A stretch of DNA of 64,000 nt from Cephalopachus bancanus (lineage: Eukaryota; Chordata; Mammalia; Primates; Tarsiidae): contig JAPVLO010000019.1 of assembly GCA_027257055.1 (NCBI GenBank), forward strand, positions 12,419,001-12,483,000. The letters run 5' to 3'. The notes beneath the pieces were generated by a model. The model was given only the letters and a program-made list of their open reading frames with translations, did no database searches and had not been told where the DNA came from. The position numbers and the translations under genes were made by a program. This document shows, in pieces, positions 1-11,230 of this stretch. How positions within the stretch are numbered: position 1 is the stretch's first letter; each line of letters opens with the position of its first letter.

Positions 1-59
1 ACACAGAGAAAAAAAGGAGAATCAAGACCAAAAGGTAGTAATAAAATAGGAATCTCACC

Positions 60-1600
60 TGAAGATAATAAGCTTTTCAAGGGATAATGAAGCAACTGGA
101 GCCACCAAAGTATGATTCATGAAAGAAATAATTGATAAAGTGGACTTCATTAACATTAAACTTCTGCTTTGTTAAAGACACTGTTGGACGAGCACAGTGG
201 CTCAAGCCTGTAAACCCAGCATTTTGGGGTGCCAAGGTGAGAGGATTGCCTGAATTCACGGGTTGGAGAATAACCTGGGCAACTTGGCAATACCTCGTCT
301 CTACAATAAATGAAAAAATTAGCCGAGCGTAGTAGCGTATGCCTGTAGTTCCGACTACTTGGAAGGCTGAGGTGGAAGGATAGCCAGAGCCCAGCAGGTA
401 GACCCTGGGGTGGCCGTGAGCATGCTACTGCACTCCAGCCTGGGCGACAGAGTGAGATGCCAACTTAAGGAAAAAAACAAAGACACTCTCAAGAGTATTA
501 AGGCATGCAAAAGACACATATGATTAAGGACTGTTATTCAAAACACACAAAGATCTCCCTTAAATTCAACAATACGAAATCAAACAACTACATTAGAAAA
601 TGGGGCAAGATATCTGAATAGACATGTCTTTGAAAAAAATATACAAATGGCAAATAAATATATGAAAATATGTTCTACATCTGTGTCATCAAGAAAAATG
701 CAAATTGAAACAACAGTAAGTTACTACTGCACTACTATTAGAATGGCCAAAATCCAAACTACTAACATCATATGCTGGTGAGAATATGGGACAACAGCAA
801 TAGTCTTTTGTGGCTAATAACAACGCAAAATGGTACAGCCACTTTGGAAACGTATGGCAATTTCTTATAAAATTAAATATACTTTTACCATATGATTCAA
901 CAATTATGCTCCTTGGTATTTACCCAAATGAATTAAAAACTTAAGCACAGAGAAAAACCTGCACACAGATGTTTATAGAAGCTTTATTCATAATTGCTAA
1001 AACTTGGAAGTGAATGTATCCAGTAGGTGAATGAATAAGGTGGGTATTATACCTCTGGACAATGGAATATTATGCAGTGCTAAAAAAAAAAGAAATGAGT
1101 CATCAAGCTATGAATAGACAGGAAGGAAACTTAAATGCATGTTGCTAAGTGAAAGAAGCCAATCTGAAAAGACTATGTACTATATGATTCCAACTATATA
1201 ACATTCTGGAAAAGGCAAAACTAAGGAGACAGTAAAAATATCTGTGGTTGCCAGGGGTTGGGGGAAAGGAAAAATGAATAGGTAAAGCAGAGAGAATTTT
1301 TAGGGCAATAAAACTAATCTATATGCTATTATAACTGTGGGTTATGTCATCACACATTTGCCAAAACCCATGGAGAGGACATCATTAAGAGTGAACCTAC
1401 TGTTAACTGTGGGCTTTGGGTGATCATGATGTGTCCATGTTCACTGACGGTAAGAAATATATCACTCTGGTGCCAGATGTTGATAGTAGGAGAGGTAGTA
1501 CATGTATGAAGACAGGAGGTATATGACAATTCTCTGTACTTTCTGCCCAATTTTTCTGTAGACCTAAAAATGCCCTTCAAAATAAAGAATATTTAAAAAA
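60..1600 (+). mobile_element. Old L1M-type LINE, 3' portion, split by an Alu
   Basis: A decayed L1 3' end in sense orientation. The left part (about 60-182) resembles the end of ORF2, with a remnant reading like 'TSLTLNFCFVKDTVG'. After the inserted Alu it resumes at 488 with the ORF2 C-terminal region, then the 3' UTR, including the 'gttgccaggggttggggg' block near 1248. It ends in an AATAAA-like, A-rich tail near 1575-1600. Stops and frameshifts are frequent, so it is dead. The flanks rejoin exactly at the Alu target-site duplication, which shows one L1 and not two. The subfamily (L1MC/L1MD/L1ME) is not resolved by eye. Confidence 0.8.
183..478 (+). mobile_element. Alu SINE, full length
   Basis: A dimeric Alu: left monomer 'cagtggctcaagcctgtaa', middle linker 'ctctacaataaatgaaaaaa', right monomer with 'cactccagcctgggcgacag' and a short A-rich tail. 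It is flanked by a perfect 9-bp target-site duplication, AAAGACACT, at 174-182 and 479-487. It sits inside the older L1M and must be younger than it. Confidence 0.93.
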
Positions 1601-1604
1601 ATAA

Positions 1605-2032
<428 letters not shown>

Positions 2033-2510
2033 TTGGAAAAAAAACCACACAGAGGTTCTCCAATAACATCATTTTATTCAAAGTCATTTCCTTATATCTG
2101 TTGATGACAAAAAAAAAAAGTCACTTTCTGGCTGGAACCTCTATCTGCATGGAGCTGCATGTTCTCCCCATCCCAAAGCTATGTAAGATGGGTGAATTGG
2201 CAAGTCCACACTGTGAGTGTGTGAGTGTGCCCTGCCACAGAATGGTGTCCTGCCCAGGACTGGTTCCAGTCTGGTGACCTGAACTGTGGAGAGAGAGTTG
2301 TGGTCACTCATGACTCCGAATTGGAATAAGCAAATTGGAAAATGAATGAATGAATCTAAATTATTGTGTCATAAACATCACCTGAGTAGACAATAATCAT
2401 CCAAATGCAAAAGGAGTATGAAAAGCTTCAGTAAGGTGCCATGTGTGTAACTGTTTGTGTTTGAACTGCTGGTGGAAGAAGGTGCTTCTGGCAATTTTCA
2501 CTTTGCAAAC
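2033..2510. other. No recognised feature
   Basis: Mostly unique-looking sequence. It has an A-run at 2109-2119 and a short 'gaatgaatgaatgaatc'-like stretch near 2343. Open frames here are short and show no recognisable domain. Confidence 0.5.
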
Positions 2511-2807
2511 TTTTTTTTTTTGAGTTGGAGTCTCACTCTGTCGCCCAGACTGGAGTGTAGTGGCCGCTCCCAGCCACCGCAGCCTCGCCTGCTGGACTCC
2601 GGCGATCCTTCCGCCCCAGCCTTCCGAGTAGCCGGAATTACAGGCATGCACTACCACGCCCGGCTGATTTTTTTTTTTTTTTTTTTTAATTTATTGTAGA
2701 GATGAGGTCTCGCTGCCCAGGCGGGTCTCGAACCCGCGGTCTCAGGCAATCCACTCACCTCAGCCTCCCAAAGGCGCGGGATTACAGGCTGAGCCACCGA
2801 ACCTGGC
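2511..2807 (-). mobile_element. Alu SINE, full length, antisense
   Basis: It starts with poly(T) at 2511, then 'gagttggagtctcactctgt', the complement of the Alu 3' end. It runs through an expanded T-rich middle linker (about 2668-2690) to 'gctgagccaccgaacctggc'. It carries the GGCGCGGG and CAGGCTGAGCCACC features of the young local subfamily. I found no clear target-site duplication. Confidence 0.92.
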
Positions 2808-2883
2808 TTTATTTTTAAATTTAATCTGTCACCACTGTGACTGCCATTACTCACTGACCACAAATTGGGTAATAATGATCATA

Positions 2884-3174
2884 GGCCAGGCTCGGTGGCT
2901 CAGCCTGTAATCCCAGCACTTTGGGAGGCTGAGGAGAGTGGATTGCCTGAGCACGTGGGTTCGAGATCAGCCCAGGCACCTTGGCGAGACCTCATCTCTA
3001 CAATACATCAGAAACTAGCCAGGTGTGGTGGTGTGTGCCTGTATTTCCAGCTACTTGGAAGACTGAGGAGGAAGGATTGCCGGCGCCCTGCCGGTCGACG
3101 CTTGAGTGGCCGTGAGCGTTCCGCTGCACTCCAGCCTGGGTGACAGAGTGAGATTCTGACTCCAAAAAAAAAAA
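2884..3174 (+). mobile_element. Alu SINE, full length
   Basis: It starts 'ggccaggctcggtggctcag' and ends in an 11-base A tail. The left-monomer B box is readable ('gggttcgagatc'). The head is 'cccagcactttggg', intermediate between the old and young groups. No convincing target-site duplication. Confidence 0.92.
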
Positions 3175-4685
3175 GGTATGCATAGTTCACCTTTATTGCA
3201 ATGTATAGTATTAAAAATATTTTTTGTCTTTATTTAGAAATTTGATAATATTTTTGTGACCAGAAACATACTCTAGGAACTTAACTCTTGTTTCTATCAA
3301 TTAGCTTATGGGAAAATTGGTTTTGTAGTACATCTTTTTGCTTAAAGTCAGTTTTTAAGAACCTATCAAGGACGTTAAATGAAGATTTACTGTATTAATT
3401 GTCCTTGAAATATGAAATTTTCTAACTATCTTGCTACTATCAAAACTTTTGTTTTTACTTGACCACTGAGATAAAATATTTTTAGTTTATTTAAATTTTT
3501 AGGGAGGAAGTGAATGTTCACATAAAAGATGTCCTGAATCATAGTGTCACAAGTGCATTTTAACTGAAATTTCTTTCCAGTTCTGATTTAATATCATAAT
3601 TGAATAGCATAATTCATGAGTTTCAATGCATCTTCTGACTTTGTCACTAGAAAAAAATAGTTAAAATAGGCTATTCTGTTCTAACAATGTGTTATCATAG
3701 CAGACAAAATTTTTAATTTTTCAATAATATATGACATATACAAAGTAATTTTTAGCATTGAGAAAATTTACTTGGTGTATTTCTAATGGGAATACCTGAA
3801 AAGAATTTTTCACACCGAAATCAGTCTGTTCAAAATATATGAGAAAGCAAAATAATAGTCTTAACTTATACCTAAAACTTGATAAATTTGCTTTTCTGTG
3901 GTGAGCTTTCAAAATATCTGTCTCAGATGATTTATCTATTTTAAAAGCCTCAGAAATGCTGGAAGATGTTCAGACTAAAGATAGTTGATCACAAAAATGA
4001 ACATAAAATACATTTCTGAAACTTCTTTATCCATGAGGTTGAACTAAAATTTCTGTCTTATGTTTAAGTAATATATGATACTGCTATGAATAAATCATTT
4101 TGCAGGTGACTTTTGAAGGTATGAATTTTTCTCTGGCCATTTCTTCCTTAAGGACAAAAGTTTCAAAGTAACTAAAATGTCTTCTAGCACCTCAATTTTC
4201 TTCTTAAGTATTTGCCTGGTCTAAGATTTTAGTTCAGAGTTGTACTTCAAAGTGAGTGATAATTTTTTTCTTCAGAAACAAAGCTTACTTCAGTGTGTCC
4301 AGGATGGTATAAGAGCCTATATAAGAAGATAGTTTGCCAGGGACTGTCTAGTCATTCATTGGAAATTAGGTTAAATTTTTTTTTTACTTGATATGGTGTC
4401 AATTATTTGCATTTCTACTTCTAACAAACAAGAACACATCAATTATACTGAAAATATTTTCAAATATTTTTATGCAATTAAATGGTAAATGCATTGAAGG
4501 CATAGGGAGAATGTCTACATTTAAGGTGAACTCACTGATCAGATGCAATTTACAGTTATGTTATATAAATTTGCATGTGAAATTGTACATGAATACTGTA
4601 TCTAAAGAAAAATCCAAAATTATTTACTTACCTTTGCTATTTATATAAAGTTGATGACACAGTGACTATTTCATTATTTTTGTGT
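3175..4685. other. AT-rich stretch, no recognised feature
   Basis: About 1.5 kb with no element I can identify. It is strongly AT-rich and the frames in it are short. Old unrecognisable repeats are likely. Confidence 0.5.
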
Positions 4686-4689
4686 GAAT

Positions 4690-4835
4690 GATCAATTGGT
4701 AGAAAGAATGCTGACTTTACCATCGGGCCAACCTGGATTCAATCCCAGCTAAGAACCTCACTCACCAAAAGTGTTAGTTGAGTAAGTTATATCATTTGAT
4801 TTTCACATTGTTGTGAGGAATAATGATTTCATTCT
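4690..4835 (+). mobile_element. MIR SINE fragment
   Basis: It follows the MIR core order: 'gtagaaagaatgctgacttt', then 'aacctggattcaatcccagc', then a decayed 'ttgagtaagttatatcattt' and a 'gttgtgaggaataatga' tail region. Divergence fits this ancient mammalian SINE. Confidence 0.6.
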
Positions 4836-5129
4836 ACAAACTCTTCAAATACAGAAAAATATTTCTAGAGATAAATGATCGAGACTTTTATTGGCCATGT
4901 CACTAATAGACAGCTTCCCAGACTTATTGAGTAGAGCTAGTCTATATAGTTTGTTGTCAGAAATATTTGCCTGAACATGTCTGTTGGTCAAGGATTTAAA
5001 AAAGCAGTGTAGTTTAAACTTTCAAGGTAAGAATCCAAAAAGTCATATTTCCTTAATAAGCAGAATTTTTAAAAGTTTTCTGGAAACAAAAGAGCTATAA
5101 ACTAAAACTGGACTGATTTCTCAGTGACC
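4836..5129. other. No recognised feature
   Basis: AT-rich sequence between a MIR relic and an L1 tail. I see no coding, RNA or repeat signature. Confidence 0.4.
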
Positions 5130-5275
5130 TTCTAGAACCACCTATTGGGTACCATGCTTACCACCTGAGTGGCAGGCTCAAGAGAAGTTCAAACCTCACC
5201 ACCCATGCAATATACTTATGTAACAAACTTGCATATTTATTCTTTGGTTCTAAAATAGAATAATTAATAAGAAAA
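5130..5275 (+). mobile_element. L1 3'-end fragment
   Basis: It matches the common L1 3' terminus: 'tattgggtaccatgcttacc', 'cctcaccacccatgcaatat', 'atgtaacaaacttgcatatt', then 'ctaaaatagaataa' before the A-rich tail. Only the terminal part of the element is present (5'-truncated). Confidence 0.7.
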
Positions 5276-5734
5276 GAAAAGGTATATCATCTGAAGTCTT
5301 TGTTACTCTTATCTCAGTAAAAACCCAGTCTCATATACTTTGCTCCTAATATGACATAAATGATATTTAGTGGATTAAAATATTACCCTTGCCAGAAATA
5401 TTTGCACTTACATAGGGCACAAATAGTAGTATTTTAACTTTGAATTGTGTTATATGAACCCTCTATGTATATCTGAAATATCGCTATACCTGACCAAAGA
5501 TTGGCTGTTTAGAGAGAAAGTATCAATGTTGAAGTTCTGCCACCTCATTTCTTTAAAGGTTTGCATGATGTTTTGTAGTATCCTATATGGATTGAAGCAG
5601 GAGTTCAATTTCTTTTTCTTTTTTATCAGGCAATATTTGTTGTTCCAGTATGGCTTCTTCCTCTCAGCTATTTTCAGTGTGCACTTTAAGATATTTAAAT
5701 TTCTATATGTACATGGGCATATTTAGAAGAGTTC
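5276..5734. other. No recognised feature
   Basis: AT-rich. There is a 93-codon open frame at 5445-5726 on the plus strand, but its composition (Phe/Leu/Ile-rich) is what AT-rich sequence gives by chance, and no domain is visible. Confidence 0.4.
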
Positions 5735-5930
5735 TGTTCTATTACATTGATCAATATGTCTGTTTCTGAGACAATGTCTCATTGTCTGTATTAGTGTAGC
5801 GTGATAAAATCCTCTGACTTCATTCTTCTTCTTCAAGAATGTTTTAGGACTATTTTTGTACCTTTGTTCTACCATGTAGACTTTAGAATCAGATTGTAAA
5901 TTTAAATAATTCAATTGGAACATGGAAGGG
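5735..5930 (-). mobile_element. L1 ORF2 relic, antisense
   Basis: The plus strand reads like antisense ORF2: 'ttctgttctattacattgat', 'cttcattcttcttcttcaag', then 'taccatgtagactttagaat'. It is highly diverged, and only about 200 bp can be followed. Confidence 0.5.
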
Positions 5931-6119
5931 GATTTTATTGACTCTCTAAATTAATCTAAAGAGAATAACTATTTTCAATATATGGCATAATTTGAACATT
6001 GATGCTTTCTCTAAGAATAGTCAAACTTTTTCCTAGTGAATATTGAAATATCAAGTGTTCTGATATCTAGAAGATGATTTATAAAACCAGTGGTGAACCT
6101 CCTTAGATTCTAACAGATT

Positions 6120-6640
6120 GTTCAAGTTATTACTTATTAAGGAAATGCAAATTTAGACCATACTGAAACATCATTTTATCCCTATTTAGTGGATGAAATT
6201 TTAAAATATAAGACTATCAAGTCTATCGAGCCCAACATAGTCCTTTATATAGCACTAGTGACGAAGTTTTTACCAACATTTTAGAAAATAATTTGGCATT
6301 ATCTTGTAAAGTTGATCATGTGACTTTCTTACAACCTAGTAATGGCAATCCTAGCTATAAACCTTAAAGAAACTTTTACTTGTATGCACCTGGGTGAAAT
6401 ATACAAGAATGTTCAGAGCAGCATTGGTTTTAAGAGTCTATTGGGCAAACAATAGGAAAATAAAATGGCAGTGTACCTACTCATTGGATTGGAACAGAGC
6501 AAAAATTAATAAACTACAGCAGGTAACAATGTGGATGAATATTAGGACAATAGTATTGATTTTTAAAAGTGAGTCACAGAATACTACATTAATACTCTGA
6601 CAGCATTTTATAGAACCTAAAAATAAGTTGGCATTTGGGG
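6120..6640 (+). mobile_element. Old L1M relic
   Basis: It shows decayed L1 3' landmarks in order: 'aggaaatgcaaatttagacc', 'aacctagtaatggcaatcct', 'caagaatgttcagagcagca', then an 'ataggaaaataaaatggcag'-like part. Many stops and indels. Confidence 0.6.
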
Positions 6641-6699
6641 TTTTTACGGTGGCTTTTTAAAACCAATCAACTTACAACTTTGGGAAGGTAGATCAGTCA

Positions 6700-7704
6700 G
6701 GACTTTTTAAAAATGTATTTCTTTATTTACATGGAGTAAAATTTATTATTTTGGTATATAGTCCTATGAGTTTTGATAATGCATAGCATTTTGTAACCTC
6801 CACAACAAAGGAGATACAGAAGAGTTTCAGCATCCAAAAAAATACCCTCTTCTGCCCCTTTGAAGTCAGTCTCTCCTCCAGCCCCCCATCCTTGACAGCC
6901 ACTTCTATGTTCTCCATGTCTATAGTTTTTATTTTATCCAGAATATCATATAAATGGAATCATAAAGTAGATAGCATTTTGCATCCAATGCCTTTCATTT
7001 AGCAATGCAAGTTGCGATTCATTAGTAGTTTGTTCCTTTTTATTGCTGAATAACATTCCATTGTGTGGACATATCACCCTTATTTATCCACTTATTATAA
7101 TTTATTTAGCTACTTTGGGGCTTTTCCCAGTTTTGAGAACCATGAAAAAAGTTGTTATTAATATTTACATACAGGTTCTTATGTGAGCATCTAACTGTGG
7201 AACTGTTGAGCATAATGTACATATATGTTTAGCTTTATAAGAAACTGCTAAACAGAAAATGTTTTCCAAATAGTACCATTTGTGTTCCACCAGCAGGGTA
7301 TCAGAGTTCCAGTTGCTCCATATCCTTGACAAGACTTGGTATTGTCAGGGTGTTTGTTGTGGTTGTTTGGGGGGTGAGTTTTGCTAATGTGGTAGGTGTG
7401 TAACTGAATATCATTGTGGTTTTATTTGCATCTTCCCGGTAGCTAATGATATGAAGCATCTTTGCATGTGGTTGCCTCTGTGTATGTTCTATGGTAACGT
7501 ATCCAAATTTTTTTTTGCCCATATTTTTAATTGGGTCATTTGACTTCTTATTATTAAGATCTGAGAGTTCTTCTTATAATCTTTATGGATGTGTTTGTGT
7601 ATGTATGTGTTCTATGCATATTCTTTATATGTTCTGAATGTAAGTACTTTGTCAAATATGTGATTTGCAAATATTTCCTTTCAGTTTGTGGCTTCTCTCT
7701 AATT
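6700..7704 (-). mobile_element. L1M LINE, antisense 3' portion
   Basis: Read on the plus strand it is the complement of an L1M 3' UTR and ORF2 end: 'tcatataaatggaatcataa', 'gttcctttttattgctgaat', 'cattccattgtgtggacata', 'accagcagggtatcagagtt' and 'gatttgcaaatatttccttt'. It stops at the Alu composite starting at 7705 and I could not follow it beyond. Inactive. Confidence 0.78.
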
Positions 7705-7982
7705 TCTTTTTTTTCTTTCTTTCTTTTTTTGAGTTGGAGTCTCACTCGGTTCCCCCAGACTGGAGTGCGGTGGCCGCTTCCGGTCACTGCAGCCTCGATT
7801 CTTCCGCCTCAGCCATCCGAGTAGCCGGAATTACAGGCATGTGCTACCACGTCTGGCTGATTTTTTTGATTTTTATTGTAGAGATGAGGTCTCGCTGCCC
7901 AGGCTGGTCTCGAACCCGCGGGCTCAGGCAATCCACTCACCTCAGCCTCCCAAAGGCGCGAGATTACAGGCTGAGCCACCGA
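7705..7982 (-). mobile_element. Alu SINE, antisense half of an inverted composite
   Basis: A T-rich tail (7705-7730), then 'gagttggagtctcactcggt', through the linker complement 'gatttttattgtagagatga', to the head complement 'aggctgagccaccgag'. It has the young-subfamily GGCGCG and CCCGCGGGCTCAGG features. Its 5' end stops at 'ccgag' and runs without spacer into a plus-strand Alu right arm; 'gag' could belong to either half. Confidence 0.9.
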
Positions 7983-8070
7983 GGCTGCGGTGGCCAGGAG
8001 CAGCCACTGCACTCCAGTCTGGGCGACAGAGTGAGACTCCAACTCAAAAAAAAAAAAAAAGAAAAAGAAA
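7981..8070 (+). mobile_element. Alu right-arm fragment, sense half of an inverted composite
   Basis: 'gaggctgcggtggccaggag', 'ccactgcactccagtctggg', 'gagactccaactc', then an A tail with G interruptions to 8070. It is the inverted complement of 7725-7796, so the two can form a hairpin of about 70 bp with a loop near 185 nt. It may be a separate truncated insertion, or a fold-back copy made during reverse transcription. Confidence 0.85.
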
Positions 8071-9785
8071 GTGTTGTTCTATATCCTTACTGGATTTCTG
8101 GCTTCTTTTCCTTATTACTGAAAAAAAGAGCATTGGAGTTATTAAACATCACTTAATATTACTGTCTTTTGGGTTCCATGGTTTCTCATATAAAATCTAG
8201 AGTCATTTGCATCACTGTAATACATCATTTTCCTCTCAATGCTTTCAAGAATTTTTAATTTTTGGTTTTTGGCACTTTGACTATAATATGCTTGAGCTTA
8301 AGTTTTTTTGGAGTTTATCCAAATTGGCATTCACTGAACTTTTTGAACATGTACATGTATGTATTTCACCAAATTTGGAAATGTTTGCCATTATTTTTCT
8401 CAATAATTTTGTCTCACCAATATCTTCTCCCCTCTGTGATTTTAATGACACTAATTTAAGACATTCCTATATTTCTAAGTTCATATTTTTAGTATTTTTT
8501 TGTCCATTCTTCAGATTGGATAATTATCTATTGATTTATCTTCCATTAACTGCTTCCTCTTTGATCTCCATTCTGCTACTAATCTACTCCATTAAAGATT
8601 TTTATATCAGATATCTTATGTGTTTGGTTCTAAGATTTTCAACTTGGTTCTTTTCATAGTTTTTCTTTTGTTGCTGAAAATTTCTTTCTCTTTATTCATT
8701 GTACTTGCTTTTACTTTTATCACATAGAGCATATTATTTAATTAACACTATTGTCTGATGTCAACATCTGGGTCATTTCAGGGTTGGAATATGTTGATTA
8801 TCCTTGAGAATTAGTCATATTATCCTGTTTCTTCTTATGTTGAGTTCATTTGGATTATATGTTGTGCATTTTGAATGTTATGTTGTGAGAGTCTGGATCC
8901 TATTAAAAGCCTCTGCAGAATTCTGATGTTTCTGTTTTATTGGCAATGAGACCAATTAGGTTCGGACTAGAAGTTCTGGCTTACCTTCTGTGACAGTGGT
9001 TACAATATGAGTTAAGTTTTCAAAACCTTTCCCATGCAGTTTTGGGTTATTTTCCCTATTGCTTTGGGTTTATCCTACAGTGTGTAGTCCGGGACTTGTG
9101 TGAGTTGATACCCAAAATTAGGTCATACCCTTCCCCAGCCCTCTCATCTCCAAGATTAAACTTCACTACTAGATCTCAGGAGACTCTTTCCCCAGATCTC
9201 TGGCCAGAAAGGTGAGGTTTCACTCAGAATTTTAGCTGCTCATGCTGCCAAGCTACAGTTCAGTATGAATCTCACCACCCTGAGGGCAAAGCAGCAACAG
9301 AAAAGAGAGAAAAATTGACAGAAATGTCCCCACCCCTCATTTCCTCCCTTTTCCCCACACATACTCTTCCAACTTCAGGAACCTTTTCTGGTCTCTCTGA
9401 TCAAAATGATGGAGTTTCTCTCAGAGTTTAGCTACCCTCTCTGCTTTTGTGCAGTTCTGTAACTAAGGCTACCTTCATGCAGAACCATGAGAGAAACAAG
9501 AAAAAGGGAGGAATAAGAAAAAATAAGCATAGAGAAAAATGGGTCTTATCCTACACTCTTTGCTTGTGGTGGCCCTTTCTCTGGCCAGAAAAGTGGGGTT
9601 TTATGGAGAATGTACCATCAGTGTCTACCTCATGATTCTGCAATTAGGACCACCATCATTAGGTGAAAGCAAGATGAGGAAAGAAGAAACAAAACCAAGA
9701 CACCTTCATATAGTTTGTTTCTTCAAGTTTTGACTCTCCTTGGCATGCCTGTTCTTACATACTTTTTAGAGATTTCAGAGAGTCG
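8071..9785. mobile_element. Probable ancient L1 5'-end (5' UTR-like) sequence
   Basis: It contains strings I associate with 5' regions of ancient L1M elements: 'cattcactgaactttttgaa', 'cttcagattggataattatc', 'tgatctccattctgctacta', then a C-rich part after 9100. The order is consistent over 1.5 kb. Three diverged tandem units occupy 9198-9760. An open frame at 8207-8659 (150 codons) has no recognisable domain and lies in this repeat-like context. Family and orientation need a library search. Confidence 0.4.
9198..9760. repeat. Three diverged tandem units of about 190 bp
   Basis: Unit starts are at about 9198 ('tctctggccagaaaggtgag'), 9389 ('tggtctctctgatcaaaatg') and 9576 ('tctctggccagaaaagtggg'), spaced about 191 and 187 bp. 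Each continues through a 'ctcagaatttagct'-like part, an 'agttctgtaa'-like part, a 'ccacc' part and a purine-rich 'gaaaagagagaaaa'-like part. They lie in the L1-5'-like region and may be promoter monomers or a local duplication. Confidence 0.5.
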
Positions 9786-10009
9786 TTATTGTTGTTGTTT
9801 TTAATTTTGTCCCTAGTTTTTAGTTACAACCAGGTGGACGGACAGGTTATAATCAGCTAACTCTATAATGGGCTAGAGTTCCTGAGTCAGTTCCCTATGC
9901 CTCAGTTTCCACGGGGCAACACAACGAAGGCCATACATGTAGTGGATTGTACCACAGGAGAGGTAGTTTAGCTCTAATCTTTTATAGGCTCCTTGGATAA
10001 TCTGCACAT

Positions 10010-10010
<1 letters not shown>
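9786..10010. other. No recognised feature
   Basis: Unclassified sequence between the L1-5'-like block and a GA microsatellite. It may be the tail of the same old element. Confidence 0.35.

Positions 10011-10047
<37 letters not shown>
10011..10047. repeat. (GA)n microsatellite
   Basis: An uninterrupted GA run of about 18 units after 'cacatct'. Likely length-polymorphic. Confidence 0.97.
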
Positions 10048-10049
<2 letters not shown>

Positions 10050-11230
10050 TCGAGCTAATTAACCTGAAATGTAAGCAGAAGTTAAGCAAAAGTCCCCAGG
10101 GCATGGAAGGAAACTTTACTATTTGGAATGTTTCCAGGAATTTCTACCTTTAGGGAGACATAATCTCTAGCTTCCAAGACGTGTTTGCTGTTCAAACATG
10201 CCATAAAGGAATGTGAAAATCCATGGAGAATTGTCTTCCAACAAAGGAAGAAAGGAAGAGAGGCACAGAGGGAGGGTGGGAGAGAGAAAAGCAAGGAAGG
10301 AAGGAAGGAGGCATAGAAAACAGGCAGGTCCAGTAGGAAATGGGCATTTAACAGAACCACAGCCAAAATCCTGTCACAAACAGCTCAAGCGAGGATCCTG
10401 AAGATATCTTCAATAAATCCTGAGTTTATGTCATTTCTTTCATTGGTTCTGGGCACCATTGTTAGAACTCTGGAAGTGAAAAAACATAGAATGTCAGTTC
10501 CTAGATATTTGCTATTGCTGCCACCCCTACCACCATCTGTCCCAAAGCGGATTACTTGCTAGTTCTGAATCTTTGCACCAAAAACTCTAGATTGAGAATC
10601 GGAGGTGAGTGTACTTGAAAAGAGAATGGAAATCATGTATTTTGCATAGATTTAAAGGAGACTGAGAAGGTGAATATTTATCATATTCAGGTTCCATAGG
10701 GAGAGAAAGTCTCAGTATTGTGCCAAGAAATGAGGAAGTTCCCAAACATAAGAAATGTATGTAAAGGCCAAATATCCATTACAAATATCTATCCAGTTAC
10801 TTGATTTGTTTAAACATAGGTGAAAACTAAACAGTTCCACCAATAACCCCATCTAAGGCTAAAATGTTTTAGCAGACTGAGTACGAAGAGACAACATTTA
10901 TAGTCATAACCAAAGCAAGTTAGAAGTTAAGCAAATTAGAAGTTAAAATTTACTTGTCTTCACTTGCTCTTATATATTTTGATGTTCTAGAAGCTAATGA
11001 CTAAAAGAAACGTTAGTCAAATTATTTTTTACTGGCAGCATTACTCTCCAGAGAATTTGGGCACATTTCTAAATTTTGATGCCTCAGGCCAGAATTAAAA
11101 ATAAATGAAAATACAAGAAATATGATATGCTTCTTTGGTTATTTTTATTTTGGAAATTTTCAATTATCCAGAAAAGATAAGTGTGTGTACACACATACCT
11201 CATCCATATATGCATACATATATATCTACA
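10048..11230. other. No recognised gene; purine-rich patch
   Basis: Includes a GGAA/GA-rich purine stretch at about 10235-10310 and a short CA/TA-rich patch at 11178-11226. No domain-bearing frame and no familiar repeat. Confidence 0.45.

Noticed and set aside
2865..3143. Open frames such as 92 codons at 2865-3143 with '[16 protein letters not shown]'
   Set aside because: This is the translation of an Alu element. The same peptide pattern recurs at every Alu in the window and does not indicate a gene.
7665..8156. 163-codon plus-strand frame
   Set aside because: It runs through the inverted Alu composite and is explained by Alu sequence in both orientations.
8207..8659. 150-codon plus-strand frame
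   Set aside because: Low-complexity Phe/Leu/Ile/Ser composition in an L1-5'-like AT-rich region, with no domain or upstream gene signals.
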